60,785 bases of DNA, taken from assembly GCA_021793275.1 (NCBI GenBank), contig JAJYTC010000003.1, forward strand, positions 1 to 60,785. Reading direction: 5' to 3'. Positions 27,813-36,223 of the stretch are shown here, in pieces. Position numbers and translations under genes: made by a program. Every line of letters starts with the position of its first letter. Position 1 is the stretch's first letter. The stretch is from Deltaproteobacteria bacterium (GTDB taxonomy: Bacteria; Desulfobacterota; Syntrophobacteria; Syntrophobacterales; Syntrophobacteraceae). The notes under the pieces were generated by a model that was not told the DNA's origin, searched no databases, and saw nothing but the letters and a program-made list of their open reading frames with translations.

Positions 27813-28634
27813 TTATTCAACCTCATTTTCGGGGGCGCTCTCCTCGATCGGGTCGCCTCGATCTGCCGATACCCGTTTTGCAACGGTTATAAAGCCTGTG
27901 TGAGCCACCATCCGGTCGAACGGTCTGGCGCGAAGCCGGTCAACCTTCCAGTCCCTGCGCAGAAGCTCGAAATGAACTATGTCGCCGAACCCGTTTGCCT
28001 GCAACTGCCTGTGAGTGAGCTGGATCTGGCCCACATTGGGACTAAGGCTTACCAGGAGGCCTCCCATTCGAAGCATGCCCGCAAGGTTCCCGACAGCTCG
28101 CCAGGGCTCGGGTAGATCCACGAAAATCCGGTCGGCCTCGCACGAAAGGCTCGCACTCTCGATGTCCGCCACTATGATCTGGTGGTTCTCGGGTTCGGCG
28201 CCGAAAAACCGCCTGATGTTTTCGCGGGCGTCCGCGGCAAATTCGGCCCTCTTCTCGATGGATATGAGCCGGCCTCGTCCGCACATGGCGCGCAACAGGG
28301 CGAGGGCAAGCGCCCCCGAACCGATCCCTGTCTCGATCACTACGCAGCCGGGATGGATGTCGCCGTAAAAGATCATCGCGCTGAGGTCTTTAGGATAAAT
28401 GATCTGGGTGCGTCTCTTCATGCCGAAAATATAGTCCTGAAGAGAAGGCTTGAAGAGCATCAGCCGGGCGCCTTTGCTGGTAAGCAGCCAGTCGCCTTCC
28501 TCCTTGCCGATCACATCACCAAGGTGGATACCACCCAGGTGGGAAGAATAAGGAGCATCCTCAACCCGCACGAGCCATTTCTTCCCTTTTTGAGAAGTCA
28601 ATAGCACCCAGTCATTCAATTCGAATTTACTCAT
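27813..28634 (-). CDS. trmI: tRNA (adenine-N1)-methyltransferase, TrmI/GCD14 family
   Basis: Predicted to methylate A58 in the tRNA T-loop using SAM. The N-terminal beta domain has SHLGGIHLGDVIGKEEG; the Rossmann domain has motif I VIETGIGSGALALALL, IEKR, and the catalytic VDLPEPW. It has 273 residues, normal for this family, which forms a tetramer. It is adjacent to and co-oriented with the glycosyltransferase. The upstream gap is a divergent promoter region shared with yggT. Confidence 0.88.
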   Translation of the reverse strand: MSKFELNDWVLLTSQKGKKWLVRVEDAPYSSHLGGIHLGDVIGKEEGDWLLTSKGARLMLFKPSLQDYIFGMKRRTQIIYPKDLSAMIFYGDIHPGCVVIETGIGSGALALALLRAMCGRGRLISIEKRAEFAADARENIRRFFGAEPENHQIIVADIESASLSCEADRIFVDLPEPWRAVGNLAGMLRMGGLLVSLSPNVGQIQLTHRQLQANGFGDIVHFELLRRDWKVDRLRARPFDRMVAHTGFITVAKRVSADRGDPIEESAPENEVE

Positions 28635-28752
28635 AGATCCCGCTCCTGGTAAAACCCAAATTTTCAGGCGCCCCTTTCATCACTGTTTTTCACGCCGTTG
28701 TCAACCAGAAGTTGCGGCCCGGCAAACGAGAACAAAACTCGCTTGCTCCCTG

Positions 28753-28781
28753 TTGACAGACCATGTTAAAAAAAGTAGTTT
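28753..28781 (+). promoter_or_regulatory. sigma-70-like promoter for yggT-divIVA
   Basis: TTGACA (28753-28758), a 17-bp spacer and TAGTTT (28776-28781) lie about 50 nt upstream of the yggT start. The -35 is perfect and the -10 weaker. It is in the divergent gap between trmI and yggT. Confidence 0.45.
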
Positions 28782-28832
28782 CACTGCCGGTAAGTGGTCG
28801 ATTGTGCAACTACAAAGTCCCTGGAGTCGGAC

Positions 28833-29135
28833 ATGTTTATTATTGGATATTTTCTGGCGGCTACAGCCACCGTTTTACACTATGTGTTTTTCACCTACAT
28901 GCTGATCGTGATTGCCCGTGCCCTGTTGTCATGGGTAAATCCCGACCCTTATAATCCTATCGTTCGGTTTCTCTATAGCGCTACCGAACCGGTCCTCTAT
29001 CGCATTCGAAGGGCACTGCCGCTTTCCGCCGGTTCTATCGACTTTACGCCCATGATACTGATACTGGGGCTTGTGTTTTTGGATCAGTTCGTCGTGCCGT
29101 CCCTGCTGAGAATCGCTTACCTGCTTGGCGGCTAA
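28833..29135 (+). CDS. yggT: YggT family integral membrane protein
   Basis: This 100-residue protein has two hydrophobic segments around the conserved RALLSWVNPDPYNPIVRFL and the second-repeat PMILILGLVFLDQF. The family is linked to osmotic tolerance in E. coli and to cell division in Gram-positives and plastids; the molecular role is unclear. GGAG 7 nt before ATG 28833 sets the start. divIVA follows after 33 bp, a common pairing. Confidence 0.85.
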   Translation: MFIIGYFLAATATVLHYVFFTYMLIVIARALLSWVNPDPYNPIVRFLYSATEPVLYRIRRALPLSAGSIDFTPMILILGLVFLDQFVVPSLLRIAYLLGG

Positions 29136-29168
29136 AGCGACTTTTCCTGCCGCTCGGAGAGAGTTTCC

Positions 29169-29657
29169 ATGGAAATAGACGAGATTGAGGAAAAAAGATT
29201 CCGCAAGCGTTTGATGGGGTTCGATCCCGGCGATGTCGAACCTTTTGTCCGCGATTTGACAGACGAGCTTGGCCGGCTGAAGGAGGAAAACGAAAATCTC
29301 AAAAAAGACATACAGACCCTGGACGCTGCGCTAAAGGAGCACCGGGACCGCGAGAAGACCATTCGCGCCGTGCTGATCAGCGCCCAGAAAAGCGCCGAGC
29401 AGATCAAGGCGAACGCCGAGCGAGAGGCCAAACTGATTGTCTCCGAGGCCGAGGTCAAGGCTGAAGGGATACTCAAGGAAGCCAACAATCGTATTATCAG
29501 AATGGAGCAGGAAATCTCGGAGATGAGGCGCAACCGGATCCAGTTCGGGGCCAGGATGCGTTCTCTTCTTGACTCATTTCGTCAGATCCTCGACGATGAC
29601 GGCAAAGAAGCTCCGCAGAAGTTCGAAGAAAAACAGGATAACTCTGAGCAACCCTGA
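29169..29657 (+). CDS. DivIVA-domain coiled-coil protein
   Basis: This 162-residue soluble protein opens with the DivIVA motif FRKRLMGFDPGDVEPFV, then a long coiled coil with heptad Leu/Ile/Ala spacing to about residue 140 and an acidic tail. DivIVA proteins bind curved membrane and recruit polarity or division factors. The role in Gram-negatives is not well established. It is flanked by yggT and a Trm112-like gene. Confidence 0.82.
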   Translation: MEIDEIEEKRFRKRLMGFDPGDVEPFVRDLTDELGRLKEENENLKKDIQTLDAALKEHRDREKTIRAVLISAQKSAEQIKANAEREAKLIVSEAEVKAEGILKEANNRIIRMEQEISEMRRNRIQFGARMRSLLDSFRQILDDDGKEAPQKFEEKQDNSEQP

Positions 29658-29675
29658 GATAATGGAGTCCGACCG

Positions 29676-29843
29676 ATGGCCATCAGTAAAGAGCTTCTTG
29701 AGATCCTCCGGTGCCCGAAGTGTAAGGGGCCGATAGAGCTGAATTCCGATCAAACCGGCCTTGTCTGCGAGCAGTGCAGGCTTGTCTACGAAATCCGCGA
29801 GGATATCCCGATCATGTTGATCGATGAGGCAAAACCCCTTTAA
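29676..29843 (+). CDS. Trm112/YcaR-like zinc-ribbon protein
   Basis: This 55-residue ORF begins MAISKELLEILRCPKCKGPI and contains two CxxC pairs, C13xxC16 and C31xxC34, then IREDIPIMLIDEA. It matches the Trm112-like (UPF0434) family. Eukaryotic and archaeal members activate methyltransferases; the bacterial role is uncertain. It lies 18 bp after divIVA and precedes heptamer element C. Confidence 0.85.
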   Translation: MAISKELLEILRCPKCKGPIELNSDQTGLVCEQCRLVYEIREDIPIMLIDEAKPL

Positions 29844-29845
29844 AG

Positions 29846-29923
29846 CAGTGAAGAGTGAACAGCGAATACCAAATAAACATGCTCACGGCTCCCCGTTCAC
29901 TCTTCACTGTTCACTGTTCACTG
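29846..29923 (+). repeat. intergenic heptamer element C with perfect 15-bp inverted repeat
   Basis: Left arm units cagtgaa, gagtgaa, cagcgaa (29846-29866). Right arm units ttcactc, ttcactg, ttcactg, ttcactg (29896-29923). The segment cagtgaagagtgaac (29846-29860) is an exact reverse complement of 29895-29909, with a 34-nt loop. It lies between the Trm112-like gene and DUF4416. This is the most complete hairpin of the family. Confidence 0.8.
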
Positions 29924-29927
29924 AATC

Positions 29928-30464
29928 ATGAGTCTTCCCGGAGAACCTCGTCCAGCTAAGCTCGTTATCCGTTTTTTGTTCAGCGACTTTGAAGCTCAGT
30001 CGCGTGCCCTGGATGCCCTTGCATCGGACTTCGGACCGATGGATTTTCTGTCTATGCCGGGGGATTTCCCCTATACCACCTATTACGATGATGAAATGGG
30101 CCGGGGAATCCGCAGGCAGACGGCTGGCTTTCTAAACCTCGTAGCACAAGGGTCTTTGCCGGACCTCAAACTTCGAACCAACGAAATCGAGGCGCGCTTC
30201 TTACAAAATGGAAAACGGCAGGTTAATATCGACCCGGGGATTCTAAGCGTCGAGCGACTCGTCCTGGCGACCGGGAAGAATTTTACCCACAGGATTTATC
30301 TGCGGGAAGGGATCTACGCCGATCTCACCCTGATTTACCGTAAAGGAGCATACCGGCCTCTGCCCTGGACTTATCCGGACTACCGCGAACCGGAATTCCT
30401 GCATTATCTGGAAGTCATGAGAAAGAAACTGAGATTTCAGCTGGATGGGGTTTTCCCGCGATAG
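29928..30464 (+). CDS. DUF4416 family protein
   Basis: This 178-residue protein of unknown function carries the family core NIDPGILSVERLVLATGKNF followed by THRIYL, GIYADLTLIY and PLPWTYPDYREPEFL. DUF4416 is found mostly in Desulfobacterota and related anaerobes. It has no signal peptide or membrane segment. It precedes aroE by 56 bp, possibly in one transcript. Confidence 0.82.
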   Translation: MSLPGEPRPAKLVIRFLFSDFEAQSRALDALASDFGPMDFLSMPGDFPYTTYYDDEMGRGIRRQTAGFLNLVAQGSLPDLKLRTNEIEARFLQNGKRQVNIDPGILSVERLVLATGKNFTHRIYLREGIYADLTLIYRKGAYRPLPWTYPDYREPEFLHYLEVMRKKLRFQLDGVFPR

Positions 30465-30520
30465 CTCCAGGCTCCCTGGCCGAGAACTTGGCGCATGAAA
30501 TACGCTAAGAGGATTATGAG

Positions 30521-31363
30521 ATGATCAGACCGGAACAAAAGAAGCTTTTTGCCGTCATAGGAAATCCAGTCCACCACAGTCTAAGCCCCGTCATGATGAG
30601 TGCATGCTTCAAGGCGCTCGGTCTGCCCGCTCTTTACACCGCTTTCTATGTCGATGAACTTGAACGCGATCTCAATATTTTGCACAAGGCCGGTTTCAGC
30701 GGGCTGAGCGTCACCCTGCCTTATAAGGAAATGGTGTGCAGGTTGGCAGAGCGGATCGACACCACGGCGAAAGAGATTGGCGCCGCCAACACCTTGCGCA
30801 GGACAGACCTTGGCTGGGAAGGTTGCAATACCGATTGGACCGGCGCTTTGCGGGCCCTTTCGGCAGTCTGTGAAGTCTCCGGCCGCAGCGCCCTTATCAT
30901 TGGGGCTGGAGGGGCGGCCCGTGCCGTGGCTTACGGTTTTAGGAAGGTCGGGGCTAAGCTCACGATTTCAAACCGGTGCGTCGAGCGGGGCAGTTCGCTC
31001 TCCAAACAACTCGCTGCAGGTTTTATTCCGCTAAGTAAGCTCGAAAAACCGGGCGCAAAATTCGACATTGTCGTCCAGTGCACCTCGTCGGGTATGGGGG
31101 AGGATCGCGAAACTACGATTGTTCCCGCTTCATTTTTTAAACCCGAAATGACCGTGATGGACATTGTTTACAGCCCGCGGTGGACCGCATTTTCCAGGGC
31201 CGCGAAGGATGCCGGTTGCACAGTAATCTCCGGACTGGATATGCTGCTTTACCAGGGGGCCGCTCAACTCGAATGGTGGCTGGGACGCCCGATTTTCGAA
31301 ACTCCTGCCGTCGATGCGATGAGACAGGCATTGGAAGAAGCCGTAAATGACAAGACTGTGTAA
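30521..31363 (+). CDS. aroE: shikimate dehydrogenase
   Basis: Reduces 3-dehydroshikimate with NADPH in the shikimate pathway. The substrate pocket has HSLSP and VTLPYKE with the catalytic Lys; the Asp partner is in GCNTDW. The NADP Rossmann loop is IGAGGAARAVAYG. It has 280 residues. It overlaps the aroA start by 17 nt, so the two pathway steps are co-expressed. Confidence 0.92.
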   Translation: MIRPEQKKLFAVIGNPVHHSLSPVMMSACFKALGLPALYTAFYVDELERDLNILHKAGFSGLSVTLPYKEMVCRLAERIDTTAKEIGAANTLRRTDLGWEGCNTDWTGALRALSAVCEVSGRSALIIGAGGAARAVAYGFRKVGAKLTISNRCVERGSSLSKQLAAGFIPLSKLEKPGAKFDIVVQCTSSGMGEDRETTIVPASFFKPEMTVMDIVYSPRWTAFSRAAKDAGCTVISGLDMLLYQGAAQLEWWLGRPIFETPAVDAMRQALEEAVNDKTV

Positions 31364-32639
31364 AACCATTCAGCCCGTCTCGCGGGTAAGCGCTCGAATT
31401 CGTCTGCCCGGATCCAAATCGATCACCCACCGCGCCATCATCATGGCGGCTCTTTCCGAGGGGCCGTGCGAGATTGAAAACCCCCTGAGGGCCGAGGACA
31501 CCCTGCTCACCGCCGGGGCGATCGAAGCGCTGGGATCGGTCGTGGAATGGAAAGAAAACTCGGTGCGCGTGACGCCGCCGGCGTGTCGCTGGCGCCTGCC
31601 TCAAGGCCCGATTTATCTTGGTAACAGCGGCACGAGCGCTCGCCTTCTTCTTGCCCTCTTCTCGGCGGGGACAGGGACCTTCGTAATGGACGGAAGCCCG
31701 CGCCTCAGGCAGCGTCCGGTCGGCCCGGCTGTGGATGCCTTGCGAAAACTGGGGGCCGAAATTGTATGGAAGGGCCAGGCCGGCTTTCTTCCGGTCGAGA
31801 TCAAATCCAGAGGACTGGACCAGGGAGATGTTTTCGTTGATGCCTCTGAAAGCAGCCAGTTTTTGTCCGGTATCCTCATTGCCGCTCCCGCCGCGCGTGG
31901 AAAAGTAACAGTGCAATGGTCTGAACCGGTCGCCTCCCGGCCTTACCTCGAGATGACTCTTGCAATGATGAAAGAGGCGGGGATACGGTTCGAGCGCCAG
32001 GAGTCGAACAGGATCTATATCCCTGCGCCTCAACCCTATGCGCCTCGTAATTTCACCGTCGAGGGAGACTGTTCCTCGGCCTCTTATTTCTGGGGCGCTG
32101 CCGCCCTTACAGGCGGTGAGGTATTCACCTCACCCGTTTCTGCCGGCAGCCTTCAGGGCGATTGCCGTTTTTTGGAAGTCCTGGATAAAATGGGCTGCCG
32201 CATCGTATGGGAAAACGACGGAGTTCGTGTCGAAGGCCCCCGGAAGCTTTTGCCCCTGGATATCGATATGAATGAAATGCCTGACATGGTCCCTACGCTC
32301 GCCGTTCTTTGTGCATTCGCCGATGGAGTTTCGCGCATCGGAAATGTGGCCCACCTGCGGATAAAGGAATCCGACCGGTTGTATGCGGTAGCTTGCGGCT
32401 TGAGGGTGCTCGGGATTGACGCCCGGGAGCTGCCCGATGGGCTGATAATCCACGGGCGCACCCCCGCCGGGCCGCCTTCCGGCCCCGTTCAGGCATTTGA
32501 CGATCACCGGATCGCGATGGCCTTTGCCCTCGCCGGCCTGCGCCTTGAGGGAGTGGCTATAGACGGGGCCGAATCCGTCAATAAATCATTTCCCCAATTC
32601 TGGGATATTTTTGAAAGTCTTGCCATAGATAGTTATTGA
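31347..32639 (+). CDS. aroA: 3-phosphoshikimate 1-carboxyvinyltransferase (EPSP synthase)
   Basis: Joins PEP to shikimate-3-phosphate. Signatures are LPGSKSITHRAIIMAALS, GNSGTSARLLLAL with SPRLRQRPVGP, RIKESDRLYAVACGL and the C-terminal FDDHRIAMAFALAGL. It has 430 residues, full length. The start lies inside the aroE 3' end. A promoter-like TTGACA-N16-TAATTT begins at its stop codon. Confidence 0.94.
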   Translation: MTRLCKTIQPVSRVSARIRLPGSKSITHRAIIMAALSEGPCEIENPLRAEDTLLTAGAIEALGSVVEWKENSVRVTPPACRWRLPQGPIYLGNSGTSARLLLALFSAGTGTFVMDGSPRLRQRPVGPAVDALRKLGAEIVWKGQAGFLPVEIKSRGLDQGDVFVDASESSQFLSGILIAAPAARGKVTVQWSEPVASRPYLEMTLAMMKEAGIRFERQESNRIYIPAPQPYAPRNFTVEGDCSSASYFWGAAALTGGEVFTSPVSAGSLQGDCRFLEVLDKMGCRIVWENDGVRVEGPRKLLPLDIDMNEMPDMVPTLAVLCAFADGVSRIGNVAHLRIKESDRLYAVACGLRVLGIDARELPDGLIIHGRTPAGPPSGPVQAFDDHRIAMAFALAGLRLEGVAIDGAESVNKSFPQFWDIFESLAIDSY

Positions 32640-32663
32640 CAATCGGTACTATCAATGTAATTT
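32636..32663 (+). promoter_or_regulatory. sigma-70-like promoter upstream of the liv operon
   Basis: TTGACA (32636-32641), a 16-bp spacer, TAATTT (32658-32663). It overlaps the aroA stop and lies about 340 nt upstream of livK, so the liv mRNA would have a long leader. A second TTGACA at 32704 lacks a good -10. Confidence 0.4.
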
Positions 32664-32999
32664 TCGCTCTGATTTTCTGAGGCGGATCGTGACTGGAAAC
32701 AGGTTGACAACGGCCACTGGTGCTTTCCATTTCCAAATTCGGTTTTAGCGGCGTGAATTCATCTGAGTGCGGGCGAAAAAGATCGGTTCGAACCATATCT
32801 CCCACTACAATTGTCGCATTCCCGGTTATCCATGGTTATGCACGTCGGAGTGAAAAGCAGACACCCATGTTGACCTCGATAGAACCTGTTTCGCCGGGCC
32901 GTCCAATGGTCACACGGGAAAAGGGCTCGGTTTCGTCACACCAACGGCGGCGGTAATCGAAAACATCAATCTATGGAGGTCTAGAAAGGGGTGTGCAGT
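32664..32999. other. long leader region upstream of livK
   Basis: About 340 bp with no credible ORF. A ribosome-binding site AAAGGGG lies before ATG 33000. I see no T-box or recognised riboswitch motif and no strong terminator hairpin. It may hold binding sites for an amino acid-responsive regulator. Confidence 0.4.
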
Positions 33000-34235
33000 A
33001 TGTCCAGGCTAAAGGCTTTATTTATTGTCATTGCTAGTGCGATACTGGTCTTCGCGGCTGTGCCTTCGTTTGCCAAAAAGGCCCCGAAAGTGATCACCAT
33101 CGGTACCCTGTACGCATCGAGCGGTCCCTTCGCCACTTCATCAACTCCACAGTACGAAGGCCTGAAATTCTGGGTCTCACAGGTGAATAAAGAAGGGGGT
33201 GTCTTTGTAAAGGCGTTTAACAAGAAAATTCCCGTAAAGCTTGTTGCCTACGACGACCAGAGTAAAACGGCCACCGCCGGCATGCTCTACAACCAATTGA
33301 TTACTCGCGACCACGTGGACATGCTCGCTGCCGATTTCGGCTCGGTTTTGACTTCCGTAGCCGTGCCCCTTGCAAAGGTGCACAAGGTTATGCTGTTCGA
33401 CCAGACCGGGACGGCCGCCAAGTTCTTTACCCCCGACAATCCCTACGTCGTGCTGTGCAGCTTGCCCACTTCGGGCAAATGGCCTTACGCCCTGGCCGAT
33501 TTTATGATCGCAAAGAAAATCCCCAGGGTCGCCATTCTTTATGCTTCCAATGATTTCGATCAATCTCAGGCCGTTACTCTTCATGACAAGTTGGTCAAAG
33601 CCGGCATCAAGCCGGTTTATTACCAGGCCGTGCCCACCAGCACCAGCAATTACTCCGTGCTGATCCACAGCATCCAGGCCACAAAGCCCGACGCGGTCAT
33701 AGAATTCGGCTTTCCCAATAACGACATCGCTTTCCTGCAGGGCCTCCAGGCGAGCGGCGTGAAATTCAAAATGGTTTTCACCATTTTCCCGGGACAGCTT
33801 TTTGAACTGCTCGAGAAAAATGTTGGCGCAAAGGCCCTTTACTATACTTACACCTATCCGACGCCCCCCCTCCTGAAATATGAAAAAGTCGATCTGGGCA
33901 TGGGACTCAGCCAGTTCGAGCAGGCCTTCAAGAAGGAAACCGGAAAAGAGGTTAACTTCCTCAATGTGGCCGGCTACAATACCGGGCTTATCATGCAGAA
34001 GACCCTCGAGACCGCTCCCAAGTTCGATCAGCTCGCCTTCAGAAAAGCTGTGACAGGCTTTTCGGGCAAGCTCATGACTTTGGATGGCAAGTTCGAAGTC
34101 GACGCAAACGGAGCGCAGGTTGGTGAAATGCTGCCCGTGGCGCAGTTTGTGCCTAAAGGCGTCGGCGGAATCGAAATGCACATTGTTTACCCCCCGAATA
34201 TGAAGACCGCTGAAGCGGTTTATCCTGCGCCCTAG
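33000..34235 (+). CDS. livK: branched-chain amino acid ABC transporter, periplasmic binding protein
   Basis: A 411-residue exported solute-binding protein of the Peripla_BP_6 fold. The signal peptide is about residues 1-25 (ALFIVIASAILVFAAVPSFAKK). The mature part begins with ITIGTLYASSGPFA and contains the LAADFGSVLTSVAVPLA hinge region. ATG 33000 is chosen because AAAGGGG lies 9 nt before it; GTG 32991 is possible. It heads livHMGF. The substrate, probably Leu/Ile/Val or a related amide, is not certain from sequence. Confidence 0.88.
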   Translation: MSRLKALFIVIASAILVFAAVPSFAKKAPKVITIGTLYASSGPFATSSTPQYEGLKFWVSQVNKEGGVFVKAFNKKIPVKLVAYDDQSKTATAGMLYNQLITRDHVDMLAADFGSVLTSVAVPLAKVHKVMLFDQTGTAAKFFTPDNPYVVLCSLPTSGKWPYALADFMIAKKIPRVAILYASNDFDQSQAVTLHDKLVKAGIKPVYYQAVPTSTSNYSVLIHSIQATKPDAVIEFGFPNNDIAFLQGLQASGVKFKMVFTIFPGQLFELLEKNVGAKALYYTYTYPTPPLLKYEKVDLGMGLSQFEQAFKKETGKEVNFLNVAGYNTGLIMQKTLETAPKFDQLAFRKAVTGFSGKLMTLDGKFEVDANGAQVGEMLPVAQFVPKGVGGIEMHIVYPPNMKTAEAVYPAP

Positions 34236-34261
34236 GGGGGGATAAGTGAAACGCACGGTAC

Positions 34262-34364
34262 GGGGGCGCGAGCTCAGCGCTTCACGCCCCCGGCCCAAAC
34301 CCGCCTTGGCTTGTTGTAACGCCATAGGATTGTCAAAACGCGCCTGTTGCACGGCAACAGGCGC
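34262..34364 (+). promoter_or_regulatory. two intercistronic hairpins between livK and livH
   Basis: The first is gggggcg (34262-34268) with cgccccc (34285-34291). The second is gcgcctgttgc (34340-34350) with gcaacaggcgc (34354-34364), a perfect 11-bp stem with a 3-nt loop. Neither is followed by a T-run. Such structures after binding-protein genes usually protect the upstream mRNA and lower permease expression. That role here is inference. Confidence 0.55.
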
Positions 34365-34428
34365 AAGCACATGGTTTGCCCGCTCCGACTCGCGGGCTGT
34401 TACTGTCGAGCCGCCGGGAGGCCGCTGA

Positions 34429-35310
34429 TTGAACCTTTTTGCATACACAATAATTGCCGGAATTATGTACGGCGTATTTTTCGGACTCGTGGGGCTTGGG
34501 CTAAACATCATTTTCGGCGTCATGAGAATGATTAATCTGGCCCATGGCGACGTTATCATGCTGGGTTCATTCCTGGCATACTGGCTCTACGAACTGCTGG
34601 GATTTAACCCCTTGCTGGTTGTCCCCGTTGCGGTCGCGGTATTTTTCCTCGTGGGGTTCCCGCTCTATTATGCTTTGGTCCCTCGCCTGCTGAGGTCCAA
34701 AGACCCTGAGATGCTCTCCTTCATACTCTTTTTCGGGGTGTCCCAGGTGATTGAGGCCGTTATTATTTTTGCCTTCGGCAACAACCAGCGGTCCATCCCG
34801 TTCAATGTGTTCGGCTCCGCCGGCTTCGACATCTTCGGACAACGTTTTCCGATCGCATGGCTGGTAACAACGCTTGTCGCCCTCGCCGCTTTCGGCTTCA
34901 TTTACTGGTACTTGCAGCATACACGCATGGGCTATGCGACAAGGGCGGTCATGGCCAACAGGGACGAGGCCATGATAAGCGGCATCGATGTCAACCGTAT
35001 CTCAGCCGTCGTCTTTTGCATGGGCCTCGCCCTGGCTTCGATTGCCGGCATCTTCAGTTTTTTCATTATTGGCGCTTCTTATCCTTCCATGGGACCTGAA
35101 CTCACAACCGTTTCTTTCGCCATAATTGTGCTGGGCTCGCTGGGCAACCCGCTCGGGACCATTCTTGGAGGCTTGATCTATGGGGTCGCCATCATGTTTA
35201 TGCAAAGCTATTTTTCCTCCTGGGCCAATATTCTGCCCTATGTTCTGCTGATAGCCGTTATGCTTTTCAAACCCGAAGGTCTGATTGGAAAGGCGGCGCG
35301 CAGTGCTTAG
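34429..35310 (+). CDS. livH: branched-chain amino acid ABC transporter permease LivH
   Basis: This 293-residue membrane protein has about eight hydrophobic segments and family motifs GLGLNIIFGVMRMINLAHGD and the C-terminal SFAIIVLGSLGNPLGTILGG. The start is TTG 34429 with GGGAGG 7 nt upstream. It pairs with LivM to form the inner-membrane channel. Its stop overlaps the livM GTG start region. Confidence 0.92.
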   Translation: MNLFAYTIIAGIMYGVFFGLVGLGLNIIFGVMRMINLAHGDVIMLGSFLAYWLYELLGFNPLLVVPVAVAVFFLVGFPLYYALVPRLLRSKDPEMLSFILFFGVSQVIEAVIIFAFGNNQRSIPFNVFGSAGFDIFGQRFPIAWLVTTLVALAAFGFIYWYLQHTRMGYATRAVMANRDEAMISGIDVNRISAVVFCMGLALASIAGIFSFFIIGASYPSMGPELTTVSFAIIVLGSLGNPLGTILGGLIYGVAIMFMQSYFSSWANILPYVLLIAVMLFKPEGLIGKAARSA

Positions 35311-36223
35311 ACGATATTTCCCGAGCTTGGGCGTTATCCTTGCGATTGTGGCAATTCTTCTCTGTTTGCCCCACTTTTACTCCAATCAGTCTTTCCTGTT
35401 CAACATGATGCTCTATCTGGCGCTGGCCGAGGGGTTGAACATCATCTACGGCTTCACGGGGTACCTGCCCTTCGGCTATGTGGGATTTTTCGGAGCAGGA
35501 GCTTATGGTGCGGCTATCGCCATAACCTTGCTGCATATCTCTCCTTTTTTCGGCGTGATTATTGGCGGCATCGCAGCGGTGCTCATCGGCATTATTCTCA
35601 TCCCCCTCCTGAGACTTTCGGGCGCCTATTTCGCCATCGCCAATCTGGCGGCTTCCCAGGCCTTATATTTTGTAGTCGCCAATCCCTCACTGGAAAAAAT
35701 CACCCAGGGTCCTTACGGCATCGATTTATCTTCCGTCTACAATGCCGACGCCAGCTATTATACGATGCTCGGCGTGCTGGTTTTTGCCATGCTCCTTGTG
35801 GCTTATATGAGGAACTCCAACTTCGGCCTCTCACTTCTGGCCATAAAGGAAGATCAGGTCACCGCCTCACTGGCGGGAGTAAACGTCGTCAAGGCACGCA
35901 GTATCGCATGGATGCTAAGCGCCTTTGTGGCCGGCCTGTCCGGAGCGGCTTTCGGCTGGTACACGGCGGTGTTTTATCCGAGTACTGTCTTTAGCCTGGA
36001 TGTGAGTGTGTTTACAATCGTTTTTGTCCTGTTCGGAGGCATCGGCACGGTCGCCGGCCCTTTGGTCGGTACGCTCATCTTATACAGTATGTATAACTTC
36101 ATAGGCATTTCCACGCCGCAATATTTTCAGCTTTTCTATGGTTTGTTGATCATTGTGTTGGTATTGTTCCTCCCAGACGGGGTCGCCTCTATTTTGCAAA
36201 AAGGCAAGGTTTATGTGCCCTAA
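35303..36223 (+). CDS. livM: branched-chain amino acid ABC transporter permease LivM
   Basis: This 306-residue permease shows LAEGLNIIYGFTGYLPFGYVG, the cytosolic EAA-like AIKEDQVTASLAGVNV loop and GGIGTVAGPLVGTLI. GTG 35303 with AAGG upstream is preferred; a TTG at 35285 is the longer alternative. It overlaps livH by 8 nt and livG by 11 nt. Confidence 0.9.
   Translation: MLRRYFPSLGVILAIVAILLCLPHFYSNQSFLFNMMLYLALAEGLNIIYGFTGYLPFGYVGFFGAGAYGAAIAITLLHISPFFGVIIGGIAAVLIGIILIPLLRLSGAYFAIANLAASQALYFVVANPSLEKITQGPYGIDLSSVYNADASYYTMLGVLVFAMLLVAYMRNSNFGLSLLAIKEDQVTASLAGVNVVKARSIAWMLSAFVAGLSGAAFGWYTAVFYPSTVFSLDVSVFTIVFVLFGGIGTVAGPLVGTLILYSMYNFIGISTPQYFQLFYGLLIIVLVLFLPDGVASILQKGKVYVP

Noticed and set aside
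32664-32999. Riboswitch or T-box in the long livK leader
   Set aside because: No conserved T-box sequence or known aptamer core was recognisable, and no terminator/antiterminator pair was found.
33177-34559. 460-residue minus-strand open frame across livK
   Set aside because: It is a codon-bias shadow of livK; there is no ribosome-binding site or recognisable domain.
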